Assembly: GCF_026914265.1 (NCBI RefSeq)
Contig: NC_069123.1
Span: 55,563,411 to 55,627,410, forward strand
Source: Mya arenaria
Taxonomy: Eukaryota > Mollusca > Bivalvia > Myida > Myidae
Reading direction: 5' to 3'
DNA length: 64,000 nucleotides
Shown: piece by piece, positions 53,501 to 64,000 of the stretch
Position numbering within the stretch: position 1 is the first letter of the stretch
How the letters are laid out: each line of letters starts with the position of its first letter
The notes under the pieces: generated by a model
What the model was told of the DNA's origin: nothing
Databases searched by the model: none
What the model saw: only the letters and a program-made list of their open reading frames with translations
Translations under genes and position numbers: made by a program

Positions 53501-54623
53501 TATAAACGAGAGTAAATAATGATTACAAAATGAAATAAATAATCAAAAACAGAGATGACTTTTAAGGATATACTTTTTTCAACCCGTCATAAAATTAATA
53601 TGCATCATGAAGTCAGTAAACAAGTTTGCATGAGCTGTTTGGTGAAATGTGTACAATACTGTATTTTCTATGTCAACTTTACAGTAAATTGAAAGCTTAT
53701 GAAATGCAAGAAAGAGAGAAAAACATGTTTCCCATCCAGTTTGGAAAACTTCTTTACTGGCTTTATAATGCCAAACTTCCAGATGTTTGTCAACACACAT
53801 AGATAGTACCAAATAGAATATGACAAGAATGGCCAATTAAAATTGCATCCTAACAAAATTACTTTGAACTTTTCAGTTTCAACTGTCTGTTGTTTACATT
53901 TTTCATCCAAATTTTTTTAACACTATTCCCATTTTTTTCAAATGAAGTTTTCTGACAGTTCTACTGTTATGGTTATGCACCAGTCAATTGTAACCATGGC
54001 TCCCCCCAGGTCCAGGGAATAGCGGGGACTTTGACTTTTGATCCAGCCCTGGTAAAATATCCGCCCTGCGGAAATGAACTGCTGGTAAAATCCCCTCCAA
54101 ATGCCCCCCCCCACCCCAGGGACCCTAGGTGAGGTCCATTCCCCGCTATTTTTGACACAAAGACAAAACCACCGCATGCATCCGGCACTGCGGGGCCACC
54201 TGAAAGATAAAACCACGGCCCATTTCCCAGGTAAACACCGTGACCGGGGGGGAACGTGGCTGCAATTGACTGGTTGACTGGTACATTAACAATCAAATTT
54301 TTACCGGAAGTGACGCGAAATAGAAGTACTTTTATGGGGGCAGTCGATAACAGGTTGTGGTCGAAAATAGGTTGTGTCGGGGAAAACAATGTGAAATTTT
54401 GGTTATATTTAGGGTTTTGTGGTAGATGATTGTTTCCAAAAAAATCAAGGAGGGTGTGTGGCCATAGTCAAAGCTACTGCCGCCTGTGATTTTTCAAAAT
54501 ATCCTCGAAAGACCATGATTCGCGGTATTAAGATCATATATCAATTTGCAATACTCTCATTGATTATGTTATATGCTTTCAGGTACCTGTTCTGTTCGGG
54601 GTTCTGTTTTCTTCTTCCGCCAT
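50594..54623 (-). CDS. BLOC1S2: Biogenesis of lysosome-related organelles complex 1 subunit 2
   Basis: Five exons: 54587-54623, 53154-53258, 52736-52855, 51250-51354 and 50594-50625, each junction phase 1, totalling 132 codons plus TGA; human BLOC1S2 is 142 aa. The start [12 protein letters not shown] is followed by [20 protein letters not shown], then [10 protein letters not shown] and SKYSEMK. The diagnostic [20 protein letters not shown] comes next, and [10 protein letters not shown] closes the protein. It is almost entirely helical (coiled coil). As known for the family, it is a subunit of the BLOC-1 and BORC complexes that position lysosomes and build lysosome-related organelles in the cytosol. 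It lies head to head with RNF181. Introns carry MITE copies and bivalve-type tandem repeats. Confidence 0.94.
51106..51230. mobile_element. Palindromic MITE fragment abutting BLOC1S2 exon 4
   Basis: Left end of the family (GCACCAGTCAATTGTAACCA, GGGGAATAGCGGGGACT, GAGCTGCTGGTAAAATCCCT). It stops about 20 bp from the splice donor of the BLOC1S2 exon at 51250. Confidence 0.75.
51690..52440. repeat. Degenerate tandem repeat in BLOC1S2 intron 3
   Basis: Units of about 110-120 bp repeat phrases such as CATCACTATTCATAAGTC, CCATCAATCCTAACTGAAG, AGAAACCATTTGTCC and ACCTTGACC. About six diverged units are seen, similar to the 17.4-17.75 kb stretch. Confidence 0.7.
53977..54274. mobile_element. Palindromic MITE, about 298-bp copy with both ends (BLOC1S2 intron 1)
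   Basis: Starts GCACCAGTCAATTGTAACCA and ends GGCTGCAATTGACTGGT. The right half is much shorter than the left, so it is an asymmetric deletion derivative of the 35-kb element. Confidence 0.8.
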
Positions 54624-54712
54624 TTTTTGCCGCTGCAATCAAAGAAAAATTAAATCATAAAAACATATAACATAATCAATGAGAGTATTGCAAATTGATA
54701 TATGATCTTAAT
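54527..54712. repeat. Perfect 49-bp inverted repeat around BLOC1S2 exon 1
   Basis: Arms at 54527-54575 and 54664-54712 are exact reverse complements. The 88-bp loop contains the whole first coding exon of BLOC1S2 (54587-54623) with its start codon and donor. Confidence 0.95.
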
Positions 54713-54895
54713 GAAAACATTTGACAATAGAAATGAAGTTTGAGGGTTTTGATGTGTTTTGTAGATAGCATTGTATAGAATATTGATATGTCAATGTTTT
54801 AAGCGACCTTCGTCAAACTGAAAGTAGAAAATGCACTGTCAGTGTCAGAGTGACTCTCGCTCAATTGCCTAATTCACTCGATTTATCGATTGAAA
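54624..54895. promoter_or_regulatory. Shared bidirectional promoter region of BLOC1S2 and RNF181
   Basis: 272 bp separate the divergent start codons, so both promoters must lie here. No TATA box is convincing. The right arm of the 49-bp inverted repeat occupies its BLOC1S2 side. Divergent housekeeping pairs are often co-expressed. Confidence 0.6.
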
Positions 54896-57525
54896 ATGGC
54901 ATCTTACTTCGATGAACACGACTGTGAACCTCTTCGTGATGGAGAACAACCAGATCACTTGTTACATATGGCCAGGTTACAGTTTATACTATTCAGCCAA
55001 CTTGCCAGTGTTAGATCTGTCAAATATCATGATTTATATCAGATATCTCAGGTGATTATACCTGGGACCAAAAACATTTAATCCAACTACCAGATTATAC
55101 TTAACATATTGCCTATTTTTATGTAAACAGTACCTGACACAAGGAGTGTGTATCGGATGAGTGGCAATGGGTGGACGTTTAAACACCCACAAATGTTGAA
55201 ATTCTTAATGATTAAACTTAGTACTAAATGATAGCTTATCTGCAATTTCATTGGCTGTAAATGTAGGTTGTATTCTACTGGTAATATGTGAATACAAAAG
55301 GTAATTTTGTGTAGACCTTGGAAATAACTTTAAAAAAAAAAATAACAAGGTGTTAACAAACTATTATTTTATAGGTCATCCTCGGCACCCCAGCATATCA
55401 TAAACTATGTGATATCATACAAGTTATGATACTCTGGGGTGCCGAGGATGTTTATAGGTATGTCTTTCTTATTTACACTTTTTTTATAATAACATCTCTG
55501 AAATACATTTGTAATCGAGAGTTGCCTGGAAAAAATATGTCATGTAAACTAGATTGAACTTTATAACTTTAAAGAAGCTTTTGTTAATATTAAATTTCAG
55601 ACTGCTGCTTGATAGTGGATTAGCTGCTGAATGGGACCTTGAATATGGAAGGTAAGTTATGCTATACTGATTTTCATCAAAACTTATGTCGCAAATACAT
55701 GACAAAAATAGCATGTCAACATATATACATACTTACAATGTAACACAGATAAACATATAAAACCCCATTCATTTAATTATATAAATATATAAAAAAAAGT
55801 AAAAAAAGTATGTGTTATGTATAATCAATATTATATGACACCTTTATATAAAAGTAGTGGCCTTACTGAAACAATGTTATTCATTTATGTCATTTTGCAT
55901 ATAATTTTCAAATAATTTCTTCATAATCTGCATAATGTTTTTTAATCAATAATATATTTCATATTTATGTGTTTTATACGCACATTACTTTAAAGAAATC
56001 ACCTTAAACAGTTAAATAAGTTTTCATAGATTGTTGTTACATGATATTCAAGTAAATCCCCAATACCTTTCAGAGTGTTTGGAGATGGCAAGGTCCCACC
56101 AGCATCTAAAAAGGTTGTGGAGGAGTTGCCAACACGTATCGTCACCCCATCAGAGGCAGGTAAGGCAGCATACCCGTACATGTAACTACATGTAGTTGTG
56201 TTAGTGGAAAAGTTGGTGTATTTCACGAGTTTGACATAGTGATACCAAATTTTAAATTATGCTGTTTTTGATAGTTGATGTTTTTTTTGCCAGTATTTCA
56301 AATTAGACTTTTGGAAGAACAAGCATAATTCTCATAGAAGTGCTTGACATACAAAATGGCCAATCAAATAAAATTACACAATGGGTGATAGGAAGATACT
56401 GCGAGGGGTGAAAGGTAAAAGGTTCTATCTTCTTCTTTATTTAATGTCACTTAGAACCTTTTTCACATTCACAAAAAAATATATAAAAAGGGGAAGAAAT
56501 TCTTGGTGAATACATGTATTTCACTGTTTCTGAATGTGTTTAAAACTATGTTCTCCACTATGAAATTCCTACTATTTGATTTCTTGCCGTAAATGCCAGT
56601 CATGTTTTCCAGCCGAGGAGAAAAAGTGTCCGGTGTGTATCGGGTTGTTTGATGAGGAGGATGAGGTCAAGGAGCTGCCGTGCGGCCACCGCTTCCACTC
56701 CCCCTGTATTCTCCCCTGGCTTCAAAAGGTAAGATGAACAGCACTCTTGTTTGGACAAGAAGTCTTTGTATTGCCATAGCCTCTGTTTCAGGCGGGTCTG
56801 TGTATAATATAACTTTTAACATAAACCTGTGATACATATGTTCACATTTACAAGACACATATGACTGTTATGGAACTAGAATTGGAGCTCTAAAGAAAGT
56901 GATCCGAGTTATTCCCCATGGTAGACTTAGAAATGGACATGAACGTTACTGTGAGTTGTTATGTAAATATGTTGACTTTTGTCATACCTTTGTTTCGGCT
57001 AACTTGTATTTCTCGACTGTTTCCAAATATTGTATCAATTATATTTGGTTTTTAATAGTGTTCAGCTTAATATACCAGGAACATTACTTTTTGATAATAT
57101 GATGGTGGACAAGCAAGGTGAATTGGAGTTTTAATAATTCATTTTTAAGTTACACACCATGTTATTATGGGTGAAGGTAATGCATTTGCCCATTTAAAGA
57201 CAATTTCAAACTACTTGTTTCTGTATGAAGGTGAATTCTTGTCCTCTGTGTCGACATGAGCTGCCGACAGACGATCCAGACTACGAGAACTTCAAAAAAC
57301 AGAAGGTAAGTCGAGTCAGTATTATCATCAATGTAATTGCAACATGGACAAATGAAGCATCCGTTACAAACTAGTACTACATCTTATTGGAAATGTCCAT
57401 TGTATCTGTTATGCTTAATATGTATACCTGTACAGTTGATAGTTATCATTTAATTGTAATTTCAGGCACGTGCAAAACAGCGGGAATTTGAGCTAGACAA
57501 TCTTCACAACTCCATGTTTGGATGA
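54896..57525 (+). CDS. RNF181: E3 ubiquitin-protein ligase RNF181
   Basis: Six exons: 54896-54975, 55601-55651, 56074-56159, 56613-56728, 57231-57305 and 57466-57525; phases agree and give 155 codons plus TGA (human 153). The start [12 protein letters not shown] is the family's conserved N-terminus. The core holds a RING-H2 finger: [26 protein letters not shown] and [14 protein letters not shown] provide C-C-C-H-H-C-C-C zinc ligands. A basic tail ([16 protein letters not shown]) closes the protein. RNF181 recruits ubiquitin-conjugating enzymes and transfers ubiquitin to substrates in the cytosol. An upstream in-frame TTG was not used as the start because the ATG begins the conserved sequence. 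Intron 1 contains a striking hairpin. Confidence 0.96.
55374..55450. repeat. Long hairpin in RNF181 intron 1
   Basis: CATCCTCGGCACCCCAG and, about 40 bp on, CTGGGGTGCCGAGGATG are exact complements. Pairing continues inward through ATATCATAA/TTATGATA with a small mismatch, for a stem of about 27 bp and a loop of about 20 nt. Could be a foldback MITE or a pre-miRNA-like structure. Confidence 0.8.
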
Positions 57526-57577
57526 GGAACATACATGCACATATACATACATTATATACATACACTTTATAGTTATA

Positions 57578-57583
57578 AATAAA
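57578..57583 (+). terminator. Polyadenylation signal of RNF181
   Basis: AATAAA (TTATAAATAAATTTC) 53 nt past the stop, the first canonical signal downstream. Confidence 0.6.
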
Positions 57584-58179
57584 TTTCTCAGGTTACTACC
57601 TGTACAACTGTGACATATAACGCTTGTACCGTGGATGCATAGATATTACAGTACTCGCAATGTTCACCCGCCCGTCTTTACTGGAATACATTAATACATT
57701 TTTTTAGCGTTTATTTTGTCCGTTTAATCGGATTTGAATCAAACTGTACTGAATTGTAAAGCAGTATTTGAAGATGGTTCCTATATGGCAGTCAAGCTGT
57801 CATGTCAACTGTCTACGTCATCCTTGTGGCCAATGAAAGCTGATACCGGTTTCAGAGTACTAACTTGTTCACTATGTACAAGTCAAAATTAAACACTTGT
57901 CTCAGCTCCTTCGTTGTCTTTTTCATATTTCACTCTTCCCAGAATCTTGCAGCTGCATGGGAAAATGTGTCACGCATATATTAATATAAATGTGTAATCT
58001 CAACCCAAAGGTCATATCGAGGTCACACTTTAAGGTTATAGAAGCTTATTGGGATTCAATAGTAGTATTTGCGTATCTACTGTAACTGTATACAAATTGA
58101 AAACAAATCAGATTAAAAACCGCAATGTTGTACAGCATCACTTGAACGGATGTGACGCAAAGCATGTATGCCCTCACAT

Positions 58180-58540
58180 CAAAGGTCACATTCGCAGCTC
58201 CTCGGCCATTTTTATCGAAAACAACCTCGGATGTATGCCGGTACATCAGTTGAAGTAGTTCGTAAATTTTTGAATTATATCATTAATTAAATGTATTGTT
58301 TTAGAGTTGTATTTATTGATCTAAGTTTACATTGATTGTCAGTGAAGTGAATTATTGTAAACAAAATTAATATTCCCACGAGTAAAGTCATAAAGTTTAA
58401 CTGCTTAATAAAATTACTACGCGATCTACTTGCAGCGGACTTAAACGTTCCACTTTTTGAGTATGTAAACCGTCCAAATACATCCGAGGTTGTTTTCGAT
58501 AAAAATGGCCGAGGAGTTCCGAATGCAAAGGTCAAGGTCA
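58180..58540. mobile_element. Inverted-repeat element (CTCGGCCATTTTTATCGAAA arms)
   Basis: 58201-58236 and 58479-58514 are exact reverse complements (36 bp), and weaker similarity extends outward to about 58180 and 58540. The interior is AT-rich and non-coding. Likely a MITE or a head-to-head pair of repeat ends. Confidence 0.65.
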
Positions 58541-59084
58541 CACTTGAATACTAATAGTGGTACCCAATAAAAACTTTTTAGCAATATAGAGTGTTTCAGC
58601 TTCATCTAAGTCGTAGCGAAAGTATTGGAATCGAATAAAATCTGTTTTCACTATCAACCGTTGATATATACTTGATATATAAAGTGATTATTTACAAACG
58701 CTATCCACCTGACAAGTCGGGGACCGGGGACATCTATCACGCTCCCTTGACAACCTTTGTTCATTTAATGTTGAATCTTGTTTTCATTGATATTTATTTT
58801 GCATTTACTTCATATATTGTTCACTAGTCACATGGACACCCTTGCTCTTTTATATCCTTACACTGGGAATAAATCGGACCAACAGACTTGAACTCGTTCC
58901 TTGTGTGTACATGAATATCCTGGACTTATGATGTTTGGATTAAAAGCTTCGTACTCCGTATCAGAAAACTGTATTAAAAACAAAATTCAACAGTTCAGTT
59001 CTATTAAAGATAAAATTACATTTTTTTTCTGAAGATACATAGTGACGATGAGCACAAGAAGAAAACACAAACAAGGAAACTGTT

Positions 59085-59144
59085 AGCATTTTGTTTCACC
59101 TGTGTAACATGGCCAGCATTTTGTTTCACCTGTGTAACATGGCC
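59085..59144. repeat. 30-bp tandem duplication
   Basis: Two adjacent identical copies beginning AGCATTTTGTTTCACCTGTG and ending AACATGGCC. Confidence 0.85.
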
Positions 59145-59520
59145 AACGGCTTTATAGAATGTATAGGGTCCATCACTGCGGCTGCCGGTTGCCCCGTGTT
59201 ATTGTCCGCGGCGGCACACTTGTATGTCCGCTCTCTATTTATTATACAGTCTTGTACACACTTGGGTCACGGGGTTTTGGGGCACAAAGTTTCGTTTGAA
59301 CTGAAAATGTCGCAAGAAAATTAACGGTATGATTAGTGTTAATAGTTATTCAAAATTACCATAAAACTACTGTACATCTAATTATTACTACCTCTATTAC
59401 TTCGTGGTGCACTAGATTCAAAATTCACACGAATTGCTACTAATTTTCATTTGCAACGACTCGGTTTTCACTTGTTTAGTTTTGAAAGTATAAACTCAGT
59501 TTAATAAAAAAAAAAAACAA

Positions 59521-59645
59521 GGCCAGATCAACCCGATTGCCTAATGGTGGAGTGTTCGCTTTGGTGTGGAATGTCGCCAGTTCACTCCCCTGCCACGTTA
59601 TACCGAAAGTCGTTAACATACTGTACCAGTAGCTCCCCTGCATCC
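59521..59645 (+). mobile_element. SINE fragment sharing the body of the 34-kb SINE
   Basis: ATTGCCTAATGGTGGAGTG (A-box-like) and GCCAGTTCACTCCC (B-box-like) are followed by TTATACCGAAAGTCGTTAAC and GTACCAGTAGCTCCCCTGC. These match ATACCAAAAGACGTTAAAAG and GTACAAGTAGCTCCCTTGC of the other copy. Diverged; the 3' limit is uncertain. Confidence 0.55.
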
Positions 59646-60425
59646 AGGGGAAAACTGACTGTACCCAGAAAAAAATGTTTCCAGTGCCCTACATTGTTCA
59701 CATTCGTAACAGTGAGCTATGGTATTGCACCCGTACCTTCGTAACTCACTCAGTTTCTTCAATACCTCTAATATCTGGATAAGACCTGGAATTGCAGTCA
59801 CTGATGGCGCCACGGCAGAGTCAAGCCATAATGCAGCTGATGGGCGCTGACAGGCTTGCATAATATAAAAGATACAGCAGTCGAAAATGGTAGGTCAAAA
59901 TAAAACTGCACTATGACGTTGGCTCAGTTTGTGATGCCGCGGTTATCATTGGCTCAGTATTGGTATAGTAATTGTTGCAGCAAATGTTGTCGCGGGAAAA
60001 CACTACTGTGGCGACATTGCAGTGCTTTATTCGACATCGGTGTTATTAAGAGACGTTTACATTACCGGACTGCTATTGAAGAAATCCAACATTAACATAT
60101 GTGTGAATAGTGGATGCCTTGTCGAGGCCTTGTTTGTGGAATTAACCGAAAATAGTATGTCAGTTTATCAAATAAAAATGGACTTCGTTTGTAGCACAGT
60201 AGGTAAATTTACGTCCATTTTGACTTTGAGGTGAAATAGTTACTGTATCAACAATTAATTGTTTGTCATTAATGTTACATATTAGTAATTGTCATTAAGT
60301 GTAAGGGATTTTTTACCATTTTGATTGTTAACGTAAATACAATTTATTTCTTCGGATTTTTTTTTCATGTTCCCATCTGCGAATGGGTAGTTTTGTTTGA
60401 GCTATCAGGAAACTTGCTGGATACC

Positions 60426-60794
60426 TTAAAGTGACACTCTTTTTCAAAAGCAATACATACACGTGTATAACAAACATCAATTTTGACTGATAAACCTTTA
60501 ACTACTTACTAAATAATGCATTTATGGAACATATTAATTACTAATAACAATATTGTAACTGTGTATTTAATATCAGAAAACGCAAAAATATTAAATGATT
60601 GGTGAATGGTAAAATATTTACTGTGGTCTACTATACCGGTAATCTCAAGGTAGAAATACCGTGTTTTATGCTCATTTCTTTCAAATTAAACTCGGTGCCC
60701 TTCATAAGAACCATTTATTTCGACATTTTTTTAATATTAAAACAATATTAACAATTGTGGTAAATCTTATTTGGGAGTAAGAGTGCATCTTTAA
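60426..60794 (+). mobile_element. TTAA-type MITE, copy 3 (best preserved)
   Basis: Starts TTAAAGTGACACTCTT and ends AAGAGTGCATCTTTAA, so the ends form near-perfect terminal inverted repeats with TTAA at each edge. About 369 bp with no coding capacity. TTAA targets are typical of piggyBac-mobilised elements; the family assignment is inference. Confidence 0.72.
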
Positions 60795-61300
60795 TGCGTT
60801 ATCCATTTAACACGATATTTGGGAAAAGCATTTTAACGGTTCAAGTTAAAAACTCGACCACATAATTTATCATTACTAGTAAAAATCGGAAAAAAGAGAA
60901 GAAGAAGAAAACATAGTAACCACATTTTGTAACACTGCTGCCGCGTAAATCGAGCTCCCATCGTACTGTGGTAATGATTGTCCGTTAACGTGACGGTAGA
61001 ATGACAACCGCGGTTAAATGATTGACTGTCAAGATGCGACTAGCATGACGTTGAGACAATGATTAATTGTATAGGCAACATTGTGTTACTATGAATGAAA
61101 CATGTCAAAGTGTTTGTTTGTAAGCAATGCAGTGTGTAAATTGTTCTAAATAGTGAATAATTCGAGGGATTTATAAATGACAAATGTGTATAACGCTGTC
61201 GGAATTTGTATTCCCTCTTCGTCTAAACCATTTTTATAATACAAAATAGGACGGATAAATTATTGGATGTATTTCAATGATTAAATAAAAGGAAAACAAA

Positions 61301-63604
61301 ATGAATGTAGTGATAATTAAACGGATATACATGTACCGTGCTCATTTGGTTTTCTTTAGTCTTCTTCTATGTATTTTAGTTGGGTATGTGAGTTTTTGGG
61401 ATCGGAATAATGTGCTCGGTGGCCTACATAGGTACGTTGTAATAAAACAACCGGCGAACGACAGCCTTAGTGTGTCGGCCATCAAAGCCTTAGTACAATC
61501 GCGGCGTTCTTCCCGTAATTATACACATATCGCGAAATCCAAAACCACCACCATCCAGTCTACGGCGACCCACATAGACCCGGCCTTGAAGCGATTGATC
61601 GATGAAATTCACGCGAGTGACGACACGAGAGGACAGGAAGTTGTTTTCGAGAAGACCCCCAAATACACGTGCCCAGAGAAACTACGGAAAGTGAACGGCG
61701 TAGAGGATCTTCTATGCATGGTTGGTCACGTGATTTATTACAAATGGATTGGTGGTGATCGCAGCGAAATATTTTTTTTTAGAATATTCAAACACTATAA
61801 TTATATTACTAGTCATAGTTTTCATTGTCGTCCGATGGTCAAGGAAAACAAATAGGGCTTCGACTTTTCTCTGATAATATCTTAACTCTAGTCTTGACCG
61901 CTTGTTTCAGAATCCCCCGCGGTTCGATGCGGTAGTCAAAAATCCATGCTGGCACGACGCTCGTGGCAGGTGGCGTTGTCTGCCCTATTTTCAGCTGATT
62001 GGCATGGACAAGAGTGGCTCCACGGACCTGTTCGACAAGGTAGCCGGGCACCCGGAAGTGATTAAAAATAAGGGAGCCCTCAACAAGGAGACCATGTGGT
62101 GGTCATGGAAGCGATATGGTTGGTAAAAGTGAATCACTGCACAGTACACACAATTTAATGACATGCAGTTTTTGTTTCGCCTGCGCAGCTTGACAGATAA
62201 CTTTGTCAGAAGTCGTCTTCGTCGATGACGTCACACTTTCTTTTCATATTTTTAACTTTTGAACGACGTGATGTATATGTTTCAATCTCGATACGCTATT
62301 TTGCCATGGTCAGTAGATGGTACTTGTAGATTTTGGGATCAATAGGTCAATGGTCAAAGCCATGGTAACCTTTACTAGAATCCATATGGGTGCTCCCGTC
62401 AGGCTGCACATTCAGCTTCTGAGTTCAAAAGATTCTTTATACGAGTTGACTTGTTGATCTATTGAGTAACTGATATCTTATTGGTTTAAACTATTATAAC
62501 ATGTGAGGATTTACATAGAAATAAGAATGTTCACGTGTTAAAAAGTGAAAAACATCATCTTTTGAAAACTCGTAAGGCAATAAAACCATATTCTGATATA
62601 TAAGGGCACATAACTCGACCACCTACTAGCACATAATCAACCTTAGTTCTGGCCTCTTTTTTAGCACGGTCTATAGATCTTATGGTCATACAAATTCTCT
62701 CTAAATATAATTTAAGAAGTTGCTAAAGTTTAACAAGATTAAATGTGACATTTTTATATAGATACTTATAATCAATGATTATAATTCTATCTTCATACAT
62801 TTTCATATATGTATAAGTAGGATTGATGAACAAATTAATTGATCGTTCTTTAAAATCCACCCCACTGCTTGTTGTCAGTACCAGGGCATGTGTATGAGCA
62901 CAACACATAAACCCACTATTGTTCATGGTTTCTGATGCGATTTTATCTACAATCGAACTTGAGCGATGTATTATGACCCTAACGCAATGCATTTGTCATT
63001 ATTAAGTTTAATAACGAAGTTTCATCAGAAAAGGTAATACCAGACAGAAAGATTCTTAGCCTATGTAATTATACTTGTCTTATATACCTTGTTAATTGTG
63101 TATTCACTGTAAGCATACTTATACACATATTAACTATTGAAACACATTTTGGCTACGTGCCGTATTGAGAGTTACCCGGTACTGATGACTCAATCGGTCT
63201 TTCAAACACAGTCTCCACTGCTTATTATATATATTGTACCAAAGCGCTATAGCACGAGACGCGAACCTTATATTTTTACGTAAAATGGGTATCACTCTTA
63301 ACTGATGCTAGTTCGAGTATGATTGGTTTAAAACAGACCGGTAGATGGTAATGAAGTTATTGTGGACGACGAACAAATGGCGATCACATACGCCCACATT
63401 GATCACGTCGTCGTCAGGTGAGTAAAACGTTACATATGTATGCATAAATGTATTTTTCTTCAAAGCTTGTTTGTTTATGAAATGAATTTTCTGCAGGTTT
63501 ATGGTTAGATGCCAAAAAAGGAAAGCTTGAAAACTTCAAAACATACACGGACTACTTCTCAGTCGCGGCAGAAAGAATTAAGAAGAATTTGAGCCTCATC
63601 ACCG
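61301..63604 (+). CDS. CHST15-like carbohydrate sulfotransferase, 5' part
   Basis: Exons 61301-61720 (140 codons, phase 0), 61911-62118 (phase 0-1) and 63497-63604 (phase 1-1); the gene continues past the right edge. The first exon starts MNVVIIKRIYMYR followed by a hydrophobic segment (AHLVFFSLLLCILVGYVSF), a type II signal anchor of Golgi enzymes, then a polar stem. Exon 2 carries NPPRFDAVVKNPCW and PYFQLIGMDKSGSTDLFDKV, where the K-S-G-S-T-D segment is the 5'-phosphosulfate (PAPS) binding loop; HPEVI and WWSWKRYG follow. Exon 3 gives YTDYFSVAAERIKKNL. The order matches CHST15 (GalNAc4S-6ST), which sulfates chondroitin sulfate chains from PAPS. Molluscs often have several such paralogues, so the exact substrate is uncertain. 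Confidence 0.87.
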
Positions 63605-64000
63605 GTGAGATTGTTCTTCTTGCGCTTGTTAGTCTATCGTTTAGTCATAATTATATTGTCGCTAGTATGTATACCGAGTACAAGTTCTTTCTGCACAGAA
63701 TATATTGATTGAATGTGCTTCTACTGAATATATCTATATTATTTACAGTATGAAATTATTGTAATTTATAATTATCATATTAAACTGAGTTGTGTTTGTC
63801 GAAGAAATGTATGATAGTGATAGTGTGATTGTATGTGGATAGTGATGAAGTTTGGTGTGTAGGTAGCTTATGTGAAGCGCTAGCTTAGGTTTGCTTTTGA
63901 GATTGGTGGGGTGAAGGTTAATGTTACTAAAAATAGACAAACGCCCAAGCGCTCCTAGTTTTTAATTAAGTTACTTGAAATTCATGTATTAAATGTGTTG
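63605..64000 (+). other. Intron of the sulfotransferase gene, running off the right edge
   Basis: No further exon is seen before the window ends. The donor after 63604 is GTGAGA. Confidence 0.5.

Larger units (their letters stand above)
57584..61300. other. Intergenic between RNF181 and the sulfotransferase gene
   Basis: Contains the inverted-repeat element at 58.2-58.5 kb, a 30-bp tandem duplication at 59085-59144, a SINE fragment at 59.5 kb and the TTAA MITE at 60.4 kb. Open frames here show no recognisable family. Confidence 0.5.

Noticed and set aside
53973-54389. 138-codon minus-strand open frame
   Set aside because: Overlaps the MITE copy at 53977-54274; same artefact.
59091-59324. 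77-codon frame on the plus strand with repeated HLCNMA text
   Set aside because: The repeat comes from the 30-bp tandem duplication; no splice context or known domain.
63337-63417. Possible extra 81-nt exon of the sulfotransferase (translation includes EVIVDDEQMAITYAHIDHVV)
   Set aside because: It has splice-like borders (ACAG and GTGAGT) but only a phase-2 reading is open. Exon 2 ends in phase 1, and using exon 2's other GT in phase 2 creates a TGA at the junction. CHST15 family proteins have no insertion here.

Overview
The window is animal nuclear DNA: AT-rich, with long introns, GT-AG splice sites and several families of short non-autonomous transposons. The repeats (tRNA-headed SINEs, long palindromic MITEs, 'GTCCGTCCGTCC'-linked 181-bp tandem repeats) and the protein sequences look lophotrochozoan, most likely a bivalve mollusc. 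That attribution is inference from the style of the repeats and proteins, not a database result. All gene models were assembled by eye from exons whose splice sites and codon phases agree.

Left third (about 1-26,960, minus strand): one very large gene for a secreted or surface modular protein, read right to left. A signal peptide is followed by a C-type lectin domain, LDLa, three CUB domains, four sushi domains, two EGFs, four more sushi domains, alternating HYR and sushi-like modules, an unrecognised cysteine-poor region, and GCC2/GCC3 (ephrin-receptor-like) repeats. I place 32 exons (about 2,018 codons); the 3' end lies beyond the left edge. A five-copy 30-bp tandem repeat has multiplied the 3' splice site of the second sushi exon and keeps the frame open.

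Middle (26,960-35,000): mostly intergenic, with a decayed LINE end, a TTAA-flanked palindromic MITE, a tRNA-derived SINE, and one isolated Ly6-like cysteine-rich exon.

35,155-41,387 (+): macroH2A, a histone H2A variant with a macrodomain. It carries a tandemly duplicated macrodomain exon whose phases permit use of either copy but not both. About 5 kb without genes follows, then 3 kb of tandem repeats (46.3-49.3 kb).

50,594-57,525: two small housekeeping genes head to head, BLOC1S2 (-) and the RING ubiquitin ligase RNF181 (+), with 272 bp between their start codons. A perfect 49-bp inverted repeat brackets the first coding exon of BLOC1S2. Right end (61,301 to edge, +): the first three exons of a CHST15-like Golgi carbohydrate sulfotransferase. 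I see no functional link among the five genes, and no operon-like logic is expected in such a genome.
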